Assembly: GCA_026413225.1 (NCBI GenBank)
Contig: CM048554.1
Span: 78,112,463-78,176,462, forward strand
Length of the DNA: 64,000 nucleotides
Direction of reading: 5' to 3'
Source of the DNA: Otis tarda
Lineage: Eukaryota > Chordata > Aves > Otidiformes > Otididae
Part shown: piece by piece, positions 35,491-47,050 of the stretch
Layout of the letters: the number at the start of each line of letters is the position of its first letter
How positions within the stretch are numbered: position 1 is the first letter of the stretch
Program-made: the position numbers and the translations under genes
Notes under the pieces: generated by a model
What the model saw: only the letters and a program-made list of their open reading frames with translations
The model's database searches: none
Told to the model about the DNA's origin: nothing

Positions 35491-38400
35491 GAATTAACAT
35501 TGAGTTTTGCTCTGCAACAAGTTACAGGAAAGACTCAGAAATGTGGTAAGAGGATAAAAATAAGGGTAGAATTAGAGCTTTCCCTACCTTCCATCTGCTT
35601 TGTAACTGGCTAAGCAAGATAGGAAAAATCAAGATGTCTCAGATTCATTTAATTTCCATGTCAGGTCAAGGGCATTAGTATTGCTGTCCTGCACAGCACA
35701 GGGATCCATTAACTGCTAAATCTGTCAGTCCCTCAGTTCATCTCTTTGCCCTCATGAGCCAGAGAGGGATGAAAATTAACTGGGATAGTCTCAATATCTG
35801 ATTCTACATTGATAGTGATGCTCAAATCACAGACTTCTGAGTTTATAGGAGTCAGAGTCAGGATGAAATGTTTTCTTCAGTGTAAAGGTTTTCTAGATAT
35901 ATTTGGGAGGTTAGAGAAGAGGGAAGATAAGTTTAGTCTCCACTGCAGCATCAGTGACTGGCTGCTGGCAGTAACTGGGGTAGCAGGTAGCCACAGCTGG
36001 CTGTTTCTCACCGTTTGGTAGGAAGGGATTTCTTTTGCCTTATCAGAGGGGCAACGGTTGCAAAGTTTTTCATCTTCCTTGTTAACATGTGGCGTAGGCT
36101 GTTTGCTAGAATCATGAGAATCTTTGGACGTTGGTGACACCTCATTCTTTCTTGTCCTCTGCCTGAGGGACGCAGCACTTCAGAGAAGAGAATGCTTCAA
36201 GAAACCATTGTGCTCTAGTACAGACCTATATTTACTATAGAGATATATAATAACCCTACTACAGAGTCTGGAGAGATTTCACCAGTCCTCTAGACTCTAG
36301 TGAAAAACAGAAGTGCGGTACAGTGTAATGTTATGTATGCTATGCTGTCTTACTCCCGTCTAGACCTCTTTAAAAAAGGCCTCCTGAGTTGTCACAGGAG
36401 TATGTGGTAAAAGTAAGAAATTATTAAAAGGTAGATATGCTTAGGGAGGGTACTAAAAAGGAGTGGGAAATCTAGTATTTTGTTTAGTGTATTTTCATAG
36501 ACAAAAAGAGGAGCTGTGCTTTAAAGCCTTTTAGACCTAGCTTCCCTAGTATTGTACTGTACATTCAAGATGTTAGACTTCCAATAGAGAGAGGCCAATT
36601 CCATCAGCCAATATTTGTTACAACCAGCTCAGAAGTGACACAATTGTGTCCTCACAGTATAAAACCCAACTCATGGCTTTAGCACTAGACAAATGACTGA
36701 ACGAGAGCAGAGGGGTGCCATTACACAGCTTCCAAGTTGTAGTAAGGTCTGAGTTTCATTCATGTATTTACTATTGCCTTGATTGTCTCCTTTAGTAGAA
36801 CCGCAGGAAGAGGAAAAATACTCCAAAAGTACTGTGACTAGCTGTTTGTGGTTATCTCACATCATCATTCCCAACTCAAAAAGTCACTCAGACAAATAAT
36901 CCAAAAGAAATTTAATTTTAAAACACATGGACCCTTGACCACACAACTGGAACAGTTGACTCTCACATAACCTGAAAGTAACCCTACCTTGACCCACCAG
37001 CAGGTCTCTATCCTCTCCTGCTGCCAATAGTATTCCTGTTCCAGCTGGGGGGACTACATCAGACACAGAGATTCATGGCTAATGTAGAGAAGTTCCTCTG
37101 GTTGGGACCGGGTTTCAACTACAGAGTAACCTGTCCCTGCCTTTAGGGTGTGTGCTAGATTATAATGGTTACATCCCTGTTCTGCCAAGCTGTGAAACCA
37201 CAGCCTTTGTATGCTCCAAAGAATCGAGTGTATGAGGAATACGAGAACACAAACTTTGTGTCTTGATGTTGCTTTTGCTCCTGTCTTCTCAGGCAGTGAA
37301 ATGAGTACCCAAGGATCCACGAAAGGATGGATCCAATGATCTATCCAGAACAAATGGTGCTACTGGCAGCATGAGTGTTTTATGATTGTACCACAAGTAC
37401 CAACCATAGGGTGGTTTCCACTCTTGTTGATAATCAAGTTGGCTACATATGCTCTGTTTCCTGCGAGGAAACATCTTGCATTCTTTCTAGTCCTGCGGCA
37501 AACCCAACATGTAGGTGTGGTCAGAGAATTACAACTTCGGTGCTGCTGCAACACTCTTTCTTAGGGCAGATGTATATTGTACATGAAGGAAAAAAGCTGT
37601 ATCTATGATAGCCAGAGTCTGCAAAGTTGCTCTGGAAGTGACGCTGGTGAGAGATTTTGGGAAGCTGGTAGGGTGAGAGAGCCAGAATAGTGACCACCCT
37701 ATGCATGGGTGCCTCCATCCAGCCCGTGCGTAGGAGGTGGCATGGCTCTGGCACCCCAAGGCTTTTGCAGCCTATCAAGGGCCATAAGGACATCCTTGTC
37801 TTCTCCCTCACTGTGGGCCCAGGCCCACAGTTGCACTGTTAGTGCCCCACACCAAGCCCACTTTCCCCTCCTAAACTGGCCAGCATCTCCCTGTGCCCTG
37901 GCAAGCTGGTCTTGTGGTAACGTTGCTGTACAGGGGCTGCCCAACTCACTGGTCCCTGAGAGTTATCCACAGCTCAGCCTCAGTCAGCTCTTTTGATTTA
38001 TTGTCCCTTCAGTCAAATACTTCTGCCATGAGCATTAGCGTAACATTAATAAAATTTCTATTTCCATTCAGTTTTGTGTTGTGAACTGCATTTCTCTGGT
38101 AGGTATTTGTTTTTGCAATCATAGTGGTGAAACACATTTACTGGTTGTAGCAGTTACAGGAATTCTAAATAAATATCTGTCTTTGTTTAATTTCAGTAAA
38201 TCGGGACATTTCACTAGCATCATAATAATAGGGATTTGGGGAGTACTATGTGTCCGTGAAATAATTCTTGAAGCAATTTATTCTTGCATCAATGCAAAAA
38301 CCCTTCAGTTTGGGCTATTCCCAGAAGATAAGGGACCAGTTTTCTAAATGAGAGGATTTTATTTTTAATTTTTTTTTTTTCCAGATTTTGCTCTGGGTTT

Positions 38401-39766
38401 TGTATCTGTTTTGTTTTTGCAACTTTGGTGTGTGAAAATATGTAATTGCAGTTTTGCACTGGATGTAACTGGTCCTGTTTATAGTAGTTAGCCTTCCTAA
38501 CTTCCAGGTTAGCTTCCATCTCCAAAAGGTACCAACAGTGCTGGTGTGACCAGTATCACCTTATCACTCCCTAGAAAAACATACAGATGTTGTATAGAGT
38601 GTAAGTGAGCCTGGTTTTGGTAATATTGTTATCCTGGCTTCCCATTTAAATTTACTGTTTATGTATTTCCAGATAGCAAGCTGACTCTGCCCAGATGCAT
38701 CCCTTGTTAAGCCTTCCAGCTGAATGGGAATGAATACATGTAACTGAGAGGTGAATTTAAGAGGACATGAAGGGGACTGTAAACTGGTGAAAACATAGGT
38801 TGTGTTTGCTTAGTGGTTTATCTTTAAAAAACGTTACCTTCTTTGTGCTTCTTGCTGCAGTGATACGAAGGATGTTGATTTTATTCCATCATTTGATGCA
38901 GTCTTCTTTTAATTTTTAAAAAAAGTTATATTATTTAAAAAGTAATTTCAAATTATATTGCCAATACAGAAAAGCTACGCAATTGTGAAATATTGTTTGG
39001 CAATGCTGACCATTTTCATAGACTGAGGCATTTCATTGATTTCATACATCTGAAATCCAGGGATTAGTTTCTGAGAAACCACCACTCCCACTTTGATGGA
39101 AGGGATCTATTGTTTAGGGGGCATGTCTGAACATATGGGATGCCTGTTTCTGGGAGAACTCTATCATTCAAACGAGATGATATGAAAGGCAGAGTGTGTC
39201 AGCTACAGCTGTGGAGGAGCAGATTGTAGCTAATGGATCCAGATTTTGCCAGGACTCATCTGGATAACTTGACTTTGCGTTCAGCTGCTGCAAACAACAA
39301 ACAATAACAACAAATTCCTGTCCATGTACCCTTGATTTGGAGTGTTTCTTAAATCTGCTGATGGAAATTTGTCCCCCAAACTCTTCTCAAAAGCAACTAA
39401 ATGAATTACGTAATTTTTTTTCAGGACAACTATGATTCATAATGGTACAGAATATGGGCTTTATTATGTTGCTTTTATGTATGGGTATCTACCAGTGAAA
39501 TCTACGAGGATTGTTCTGTGAGAAAAGTCCTCAGGACTCTGCCTAAGAAGTTGCATGTTTTAGGGTTGCAAATGGTGTATATTAATAGGAAAACTCAATT
39601 TGTTTTTCTCTTCATCCTTCAATAACACGTGAAGAAAACAACATGGTCTAAACCTAAGTACAGTACTCATGCTGGCCAACAACCCGTTATTGCGCCACAC
39701 ACAAAATTCCCATTGAGGTCAATGGAAGTGCCCTGAGCAGAGTGTCTCTTGGACAGAGCCCGGTTT
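35491..39766. other. Unique DNA, no gene seen
   Basis: No gene or known repeat. The part 37640-37990 is GC-richer than its flanks with overlapping frames on both strands and contains the palindrome listed separately. T-rich patches occur at 38368-38382 and 38920-38940. Confidence 0.5.
37810..37831. repeat. 22-bp palindrome, 10-bp perfect arms
   Basis: ACTGTGGGCC and GGCCCACAGT are exact reverse complements with a CA centre. No function is assignable. Confidence 0.85.
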
Positions 39767-39809
39767 TGTGTGCGTGTATATGTGCGTGCATGTGTGTGTG
39801 CACGCATGT
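39767..39809. repeat. 43-bp alternating purine-pyrimidine TG/CG/CA run
   Basis: Unbroken purine-pyrimidine alternation with TG, CG and CA steps, and an internal GCGTGCA...TGCACGC inverted repeat. It has the composition of a Z-DNA-prone site. Confidence 0.85.
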
Positions 39810-40261
39810 TGAGTAATAATTTTCCACACCAGGAAAAAAAAAATAAATTAAAACTTTGTTGTCATGGTATCTTACAAGGAAGCTAGTTTCACCCACACAG
39901 AGTTGAAAGCACATACCACTCTGTTACAGCACATAAACACTGTTATCACGCTAGTTGCAGAAAGAGCACTGTCACTGGGACGTTTTATAGGCACAGGCTT
40001 TTATACTATTCAGCAAGCTATTGAAAATTAAAATGTAATTAGTGTAGCAAAACAATAGTTTGCATCTTTTAATTACTGCTCCATTTTTTTGACAGAATGT
40101 TTTAATTATTGTTTTTTCTTCTGTTCTGTTTTTATTGATTTGATGCCAGTTCAATTGTGTTACCAAGACCTCCCAGTACTCAATGAATTTACCTCAGGGG
40201 ATTCTGCCTTCTTCATTGTTTTAAAATAAACCAGATCTCCAACTACCTACAAAACAAAATT
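39810..40261. other. Unique DNA, no gene seen
   Basis: Nothing recognised. Confidence 0.45.
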
Positions 40262-40417
40262 AGAAGTGGAGGAGGAAAGAAAGAAAGGCAGAAAGAATAG
40301 GAAAAAGAGAGAAAGAGACACATAAAGGGAAGGATGGAAGAAGGGAGGGCAGGAGGGTAGAAGAAAGGACAGAAGGAAGGAGAAGAGAGAGAGACAGAAA
40401 GAAAAAGAGAGAGAGAG

Positions 40418-40448
<31 letters not shown>

Positions 40449-40585
40449 AAATGTAAAGGAAGAAAGGAAGGAAGGGAGAAAGAAAGAAGGACGAAAAGCA
40501 AGAAGGAGCAACAGGGAGGTAATGAGAGAAAGGAATGAAAGAGGAAAAGAGAGAAGGAAAGAAAGGGAGCAAAAGAGAAAAAAAA
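40262..40585. repeat. Polypurine (GAAA/GGAA/GA) simple repeat
   Basis: About 320 bases of nearly pure A and G, including a (GA)n block at about 40404-40421 and eight or so GAAA units at about 40421-40450. Minus-strand frames of 80-110 codons across it (Ser/Phe/Leu-rich) are artefacts of the repeat. Confidence 0.97.
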
Positions 40586-42068
40586 TCTGCTGTTATTATG
40601 TACCTGATTTTTTTTATATGTGTGTTTGTATATAACTGTTACTTAGCTGTATTATCAGATTTGTTATTAGTTATTTGAGTTAAAAATGTTGTTCTGATAT
40701 TTTGAAAAGCAGTAGGAGAACTCAACTCACAAAGAAATTACATCGATCAAAATTAATGTTAAATTCACAGTAGAAAGCACACCAAAAATTCTCACTTTGA
40801 TAATTTTTTTTATACAGTCCCTTGGGGAAGAAAATACACGTCCTGAGAGGCCAGATTATGGTAGTGCTGTCATTCTCTGTGGGTGTGCATGCAGTCAATT
40901 TATTGCAGCCTTTCAGCTGTCAGAAAAGTGCAAAGTAAGTGGGAAATGACACAGAGCACTGATTTAGAACACTTTCATCTCTATATGGTCTGTTTTCGTT
41001 AGTGATCAAGAGAGAGGAAAGTAGTGGTTAGGCACTATCTATACTACAAAGCAAACGCTGCGGAGGCTATACAGCACATGGTCTTTGAATGACTGTATAC
41101 CTCTAACTAGAAACAAACAAACACACAAAGCACAAAGTATTTATTTGAGAGACTTTAATAGCTCCTTCGCAGCCATTTTGTACATAACAGGAAGCAAACT
41201 ATTCTAATTTCCAGCGTGCTTTATCCTGAACTATTTTCACCCAAGGGGTTAGTCACCATCCAATTTGTCTTACTTTTTTTACTTATTACATATTTTTAAA
41301 ATGTAACAAGTCTTGCTTACTTCTTGCATATTTGAGCCTTTATGAGGCAAGACATTATTTATTTACTCTGCTATTATTTGATTACTTAATAAACAGCACA
41401 CAGAGGCAAACAACAAGAAACTCAAACCCAAGAAGACCGACACTGCATTTTCAATAGCAAGATCCCTTGGGAGCCAGGCTTTGGGATTTTCATAGCAGAA
41501 AAATGTGGTCATACCACTCAGAAGCATTGGCTGTGGCTGGGAGGGATTGGGAGGTGGTAGACATAAGCCCAAACAAGGAGGAACTAATGGAGAACCTGAT
41601 GAAGCCAGGAGGATTAACACCTTATCTCTCCTGGGGATTCATAGTTTTGAGTGCCCTTCCTTTCATCAAACATCTGATTGCCTTTCTTCAGGGAGGGTGG
41701 CCTCCATTTGCCTCTCCCCAGGTAAGCAAAAAAGGTCCACTTTGCAACTTCTACTCTTTCAGAGAAAGAAAGACATGAGTCTTGCAGTTCACTGCTACTC
41801 CTCAGCACTCTCAGCCACTCCTGGCTTCAGGGGTTGGTACTGGACATGCCTTTAATTCCAAAGGTGTGAAATATTACCTTCAGTCAATTTGACAAGCATT
41901 TTTCTTCCAGAATTTAGCATTCAAATCCACAAATACTGTCAGCCAGTGCCACACAAATCTTTAAAACTGGGCAGAGAGTAGGACCTGCTGCTTTTAATTC
42001 TTTTTTAACCTTTGCTAAACTGACATTCTTTAAATTGCTGCTTAACTTCCCTCTTCAGCATCACCAGT
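40586..42068. other. Unique DNA, no gene seen
   Basis: Overlapping frames at 41363-41855 lie on both strands with no domain. No gene is called. Confidence 0.45.
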
Positions 42069-42763
42069 TGTTGGGGTTTTGCTTGTTTGCTTCTTTCTTC
42101 TCACTGGCATGGTGGAATAGCCATGTCACAGTGATGCACCGGTCCTGGTGATGTCATGTCACAGCACGGCAGGCAGCCACCAGCTCCTGGAGCTAGTCCA
42201 GGTGATGTTGTGGCCTTGTCACAGCAGGTAGATTGGTGGTGGTTTGTGACATGGCCAGCCCTGGATGGATATAAAAAGGGCTGCACCAGCCCAGGCTGAC
42301 AGGTAGCTTGGGGAATGAGGGCAGGGAGGAGAGGGCAAGGAGGCAGGGACTGCCCCATGGCAACAGAGAAGGGTGCTACCATTGTTCATTCTCCTGTCTT
42401 TGACAGCCACAACCCTGGAGAGGGACACAACCAAGTCACAATGCAGTCCTCTGCTTCCTCTACAGCTCAGCTAGAAAGTGTAGCAACTTTCTGCAAGGAC
42501 ATTGACCTAAGGATAAGGAAACCCATGCAGCCCCAATCTGTACTCTGTCATGATCCTACGGGCAGCTGGAAGGTCCCCACAGCTGTAAACAAAGGGAGCT
42601 CCACATTACCCACCTTCTCTGCGTGAAACTTCTCTGTGTGCAACCTCCTTACAAAAATGTGAGGGAAAACTGGAGTTGACTTCACCAAGAAGACAAATCC
42701 TAAGCTTCATCAGGATTGTTTGTAACAAATAAATATCTAAATAAACTTCATAAGCATCAAACA
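42069..42763 (+). mobile_element. Possible solo LTR or promoter-like segment
   Basis: The segment starts TGTTGGGGTTTTGCTTG and could end at ...CAAACA. Near the left part the phrases GGTCCTGGTGATGT/GTCCAGGTGATGT and TGTCACAG recur within 130 bases, as in enhancer repeats of LTR U3 regions. A good TATA box lies at 42271 (ATATAAAAAGGGCTGC) in a GC-rich context, and AATAAA occurs at 42727. The TG...CA ends and promoter layout suggest an LTR. However, I find no matching target-site duplication, the TATA-to-poly(A) distance is long, and I do not recognise the family. A host promoter is possible. The plus-strand 103-codon frame at 42315-42626 has no domain. Confidence 0.3.
42271..42286 (+). promoter_or_regulatory. 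TATA-box-like element
   Basis: ATATAAAAAGGGCTGC in a GC-richer context, downstream of two TGTCACAG repeats. It fits a core promoter in position and sequence, but transcription is not shown. Confidence 0.35.
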
Positions 42764-45700
42764 TATGTATTGAGTGTCACTATGAATTACATGGTAGCAT
42801 AAAAATTTTGGCCTTCGCTCTTTTCTGCTGATTTTCTAGATGTTTGTTCTCCCAGAGAGTGTGACTGAAATTTATTAATATCCATTATTGAAACTTCAGG
42901 ATATATTTACACTTCTTGTCTTTTCTATGCATAAAATATTGAAGTATCAACTTAGAGGCTGCTTCTGCACATACATCTGGAGTTAATATCTTTCTGAAGA
43001 ACCCCCTATACCTCACTCTGGACATTTGTAATATAGAGGTCTACGTCTGAGGCCAGGCTCCCTTTATAGTCAGTGGAAAGAAATACTCACAGGAGATGAT
43101 TCATCGGACCTATTCTAGATATCTATGTGAGGACAAGATTAACCGTGCCCTAGAAGTATCTATTTCCACTTCATTGTCTGTGGAGAACTTGCTGCATGGC
43201 AAACATTTTAAAATGGATGTAATGAATCCTCCTCTTAATGCGAAGACCAGTTTTCCTGAGAAATCCCATGCTACTATTTGCCTTTGCTCCCTACCAACAC
43301 CACCAGCTTATAATCACTGTGAAGCTCAAAAGTTGTAGATGAACATCTTAATAGCAACATCCCTGGATTTCTATTCCTGTGTGAGGCCTTGCCCCCGTCT
43401 GCCCCACGGGCTTGAGATACAAATGCTGTGGCTGTGGAGCTCCATGTAGGAGAGTTTTTACAGTGCAGGAAGATGGAGCAGTTCCTCTACGGCCTGCATA
43501 GCTTTATAGCTCACCCATGTGTGTGTGTACAATCTTTGGACCTATGTATCACCCCTCCACAGGCCATGAGATTTTAGTGATAAGCTTGTCTCCTTTCTCC
43601 CTTCAATTCACAGCTCCAGGGATTATAGCTTTAGGAATCGGCATGCTGCTTATGCCACCCTTCTGTGCGGAGTCCTCGCATTTTGAATCCCATACCTCAG
43701 TCCACTGGGACCATGAACTCCCTCAGGAGCCAGAACACAGATTGTTGTCATGAGGTACTTCTGAAGAGTATGAAGCTTTTACACATACAGTCCCTGCACC
43801 AAATGGTTTATGTAGTAAGAAGCCAGAGAAGGTGGAGTAAAAGAAATCACAACATTCCAATGTTTCAATATTAATTTGCAGGTGTGAAGAGGGTAAAACT
43901 GGAGTGAGGGAGGAAAAAAAAAAAGAAATATTATTAGAAATAATCCCTTAAGTGTCATTTTTTCAGACAAGACCCACTCACATTTAGCAGAGTATAAGCA
44001 GGAGTTCCCCAATATTTAGCCTTACAGTACTGTGTTTGGCTTTGTATCATCAGCAAGACAACCTAACTGGCTCCCTCCAACAAAGTGTGGTGTTTCTGGC
44101 TGGAGGTTTGCTTAGCAGCTCAGATTGACTCTGATGTTTATTCTCATGCAGGCTGTTGTGAAATTGTTATGCTGTGAACAGAAGTGCTGGAGAAACTGTG
44201 GGACATTAATCTGCACAATACTATTGTCATAAGTAGGCCCTGACCCTGTGGTCTGCTCAAGACAGGCAGACCCCTGTGCTAGGGCAAAACATGATGCAGG
44301 CTGGAGGTCTTACACAAGCAGCACAGCAAGGATGAGCTTTCATTTCCGATTACAATTTCACAAAAGTTTGTTTGTTGTTCTCTTTCCCAGAGAGCTGTAT
44401 TTGGCAATCCATGGACCAGCACACCAGGACTCCAACAAGATGGTGTGATAGTGGCCAGGCTTTTTTTTTTTTGAGAAATGGAAGCTCTGGTGTAGGGTAC
44501 TCCTCCTTCCCCAGAATCTTCAGTATAGTCATCTTTCCTCTCACGGATGGCAGTCTGGCAGCACCCCTTTCCTTGCCAGCAGTTGGTAAGGCTCTACTTG
44601 CTTAGGAAGGACAGCCATGGCATTTTCTTCCTCCATCCTGCACAGTGTTCCCAGAGTAGGTTGTGTCAGCAGCATCTCAGAATGGTAAAACTTGGAGTAA
44701 ATACCTCCTGGAGATGGAGGGAAAGAGTTGCAGCTCTGGAATGATTGATTTAGGCTATCTTCTGACACAGGAAAGCATATCTGCATCAACATCATAGGCT
44801 GTTCACATCTCCAAAGTGTTTTATTGAGCTGTAAAAGGTAGAAAAGCATTCAGAAACAAGCCTGAACCTGATGTAATTGGATGGTCCCAAAGCTGGAGTC
44901 CTGAATAAGAGCAGCTTGCTTAAATTCAGTCCCAGTTTCCCCTTCATATGAAATCAATCATATCCTTGCTATATTACAATAAAACTCACGTGTCTTCATG
45001 TAGGTATGTCTAAAGCCTCCAGCATGTTCCTTCCTACCTCCACCTATTTCTATGCCTCTAGTTCTTCATATTTTCTGCAGAGGGAGTGCCTGATGTTTGG
45101 GAAATACTGGAATAAACTAAAATGGGGTTTGTATAATGCTTATTCTTGTCATGTGTGTTTTTTCCTTCTCCAAGTTTATGAAGGCCAGACCAGGATTAAA
45201 AGACTTAACTTTGCATTCCTAAAAGCAGTGCAAAACTTTCCAGCCAAATTAGCTAGCAATTCCTTTTCAGATATCATGAACATAAAAATATGTTTTAGAA
45301 GAAGAATCATTTCTGGACAGCTCAGGTGAGGAGTAGCAACTTGATAGCAGTACAGATGGCTCTCAAGCTCATTTAATTTATTGGAAACACATGAAATGAA
45401 CACTCACCAGGCAGAGCTGCCTACTTTTGGACAAACAAACAATCTGTCTTTTTTGCATTCTCCTTATATTTGTTATTTAGACTCTGTCACGGCATTCAAA
45501 TAGACATCAAATACTTGGGCTCAATAGGAAGGACACAAAAAGCAATTATGTGCAAGTACCATCTAACCTCTCCTAGAACCAAACAGCAATGTGAGATGAA
45601 ATCTGCAATTCCTGGCTGTGCAATCATTTAAAATAAGTGAATACATTATTATATTGTATTAGTAAGTTAAAAAGAGTCCTGGATATGCAAGTGGCATTTC

Positions 45701-46124
45701 CTCTGCTCATTCCTTACAGCTCTTCCACAGATGCCTGATGCTCAGTACAGTATTTCTGTCCTGTGTAAGTGTTTTCACGACTCCCACTGCTGTGAGGAAC
45801 CTACCCATGAGGAACCGAGACACATAAGGCTGGAGAGAGGCTACTCGAGGTGTGATCCAGACATTCAGGCACTCAACACAAGGTGGGCAGGGGTGCCTTA
45901 CAGTGAGTTTGAAACGCACCTGCACAGCAAACAGGGAGCACCTGAGAGCTGCCCCATAAGAAACACTTGGGTATGGGATGACTGTAACTCTACCTCGGCA
46001 CCATCCTGCAGAAGATAGGTGCCAAGCTGCCACAGAAACTTGCAAATTCTGCTTTAAAGCATAAGCCCTGAGCTCCTAAAAAGTGCAGTCCCCGGTGTCT
46101 ATCTTCAGGGCAGACAGACAGTCT
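42764..46124. other. Unique DNA, no gene seen
   Basis: No recognisable gene or repeat family. A T12 run lies at about 44460-44472 and an A12 run at about 43914-43924. Confidence 0.5.
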
Positions 46125-46351
46125 AAGCCGCAACAAGAAATTTTTTACACTGAGGGTGGTGAAACACTGGAACAGGTTGCCCAGAGAGGTGGTGGATGCC
46201 CCAGTCCCTGGAAACATTCAAGGCCAGGTTGGATGAGGCTCTGAGCAACCTGATCTGATTGGAGATGTCCCTATTCCTTGCAGGGGGATTGGACTAGATG
46301 GCCTTTGGAGGTCCCTTCCAACCCAAACTGTTCTATGATTCTACAATTCTA
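46125..46351 (+). mobile_element. CR1 LINE 3' end, sense
   Basis: AAATTTTTTACACTGAGGGT, GGAACAGGTTGCCCAGAGAG, CAAGGCCAGGTTGGATGAGG, GGGGGATTGGACTAGATGGC and CCCTTCCAACCCAAACTGTT followed by a TTCTATGATTCTACAATTCT tail are the diagnostic 3' blocks of CR1. It is a 5'-truncated copy of about 230 bp, and the tail octamer is slightly decayed. Confidence 0.95.
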
Positions 46352-47050
46352 AATTGCCCTGAATGGCTGAAGAGCCTTCCCATGCCTTGCAGCAGCCCCG
46401 TGCCACTGGGTACTCGAGGGGTACCAGGAGGATGGAGCCTGCCACAGAGCTCAGCTTTTTTTCCCCATGTTTGCATGTGGCAGTTATTTAAATCTTTGAT
46501 TGAAACAATCAGCTTGTCCAGGGCTCAGCTATGATCCTCTGCCTCCACAAACAGCCCTGGTACTTCAAAGGGATGGCTGATATGAGTCAATCGCTTGTGG
46601 GCCCAAAATCTTAAAGAGCTGGTTGCTCTTTTTTTTTCTTCCTTCCCCTTCTCTCGTGTGGAGAAGACAAACTGAGGAGCGAACTCTGTGCTGGAGGCAG
46701 GGAGGAGAGGCCTAGCGTTACAAGCCAGGTGACCCACTGGCCCTCTCCCACCGGCAGTGGCCCAGCCTGCGCACCTCCGAGTCAACCGCTGCCGCCTTCC
46801 TCTCCTAAACTTGGCACAGAGCAGCTCTTTATAGTGACCCAAGCCCGGAAGGACTGGAAGGCCACAGACCCTGCTTCTTCTGAGGCCCTCCATGTGACAA
46901 TCCAGAGGGCCCACAGCCCTCCGACAGCTAAAACACTGGCTGTCCCAGGCGGTGTTTCACCATCGCTAATCCTTATGAAGTGCCCGAACCTGAGCCTCGT
47001 CCCATGCAGGCACATCTCTGCATTTCCATCAAACTAGCCCGAGCACATGA
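46352..47050. other. GC- and CpG-raised patch, no assignable gene
   Basis: Base composition is clearly GC-richer than the flanks and CpG recurs (for example around 46670-46800 and 46920-47000). The overlapping frames (129 codons on the minus strand at 46525-46914, 102 on the plus strand at 46729-47037) are opposite-strand shadows rich in Pro, Ser and Arg with no domain. Possibly a regulatory element. Confidence 0.35.

Noticed and set aside
40243..40572. 109-codon hydrophobic frame resembling a membrane protein
   Set aside because: Antisense translation of the polypurine repeat; the hydrophobic pattern is an artefact of TTT and CTT codons.
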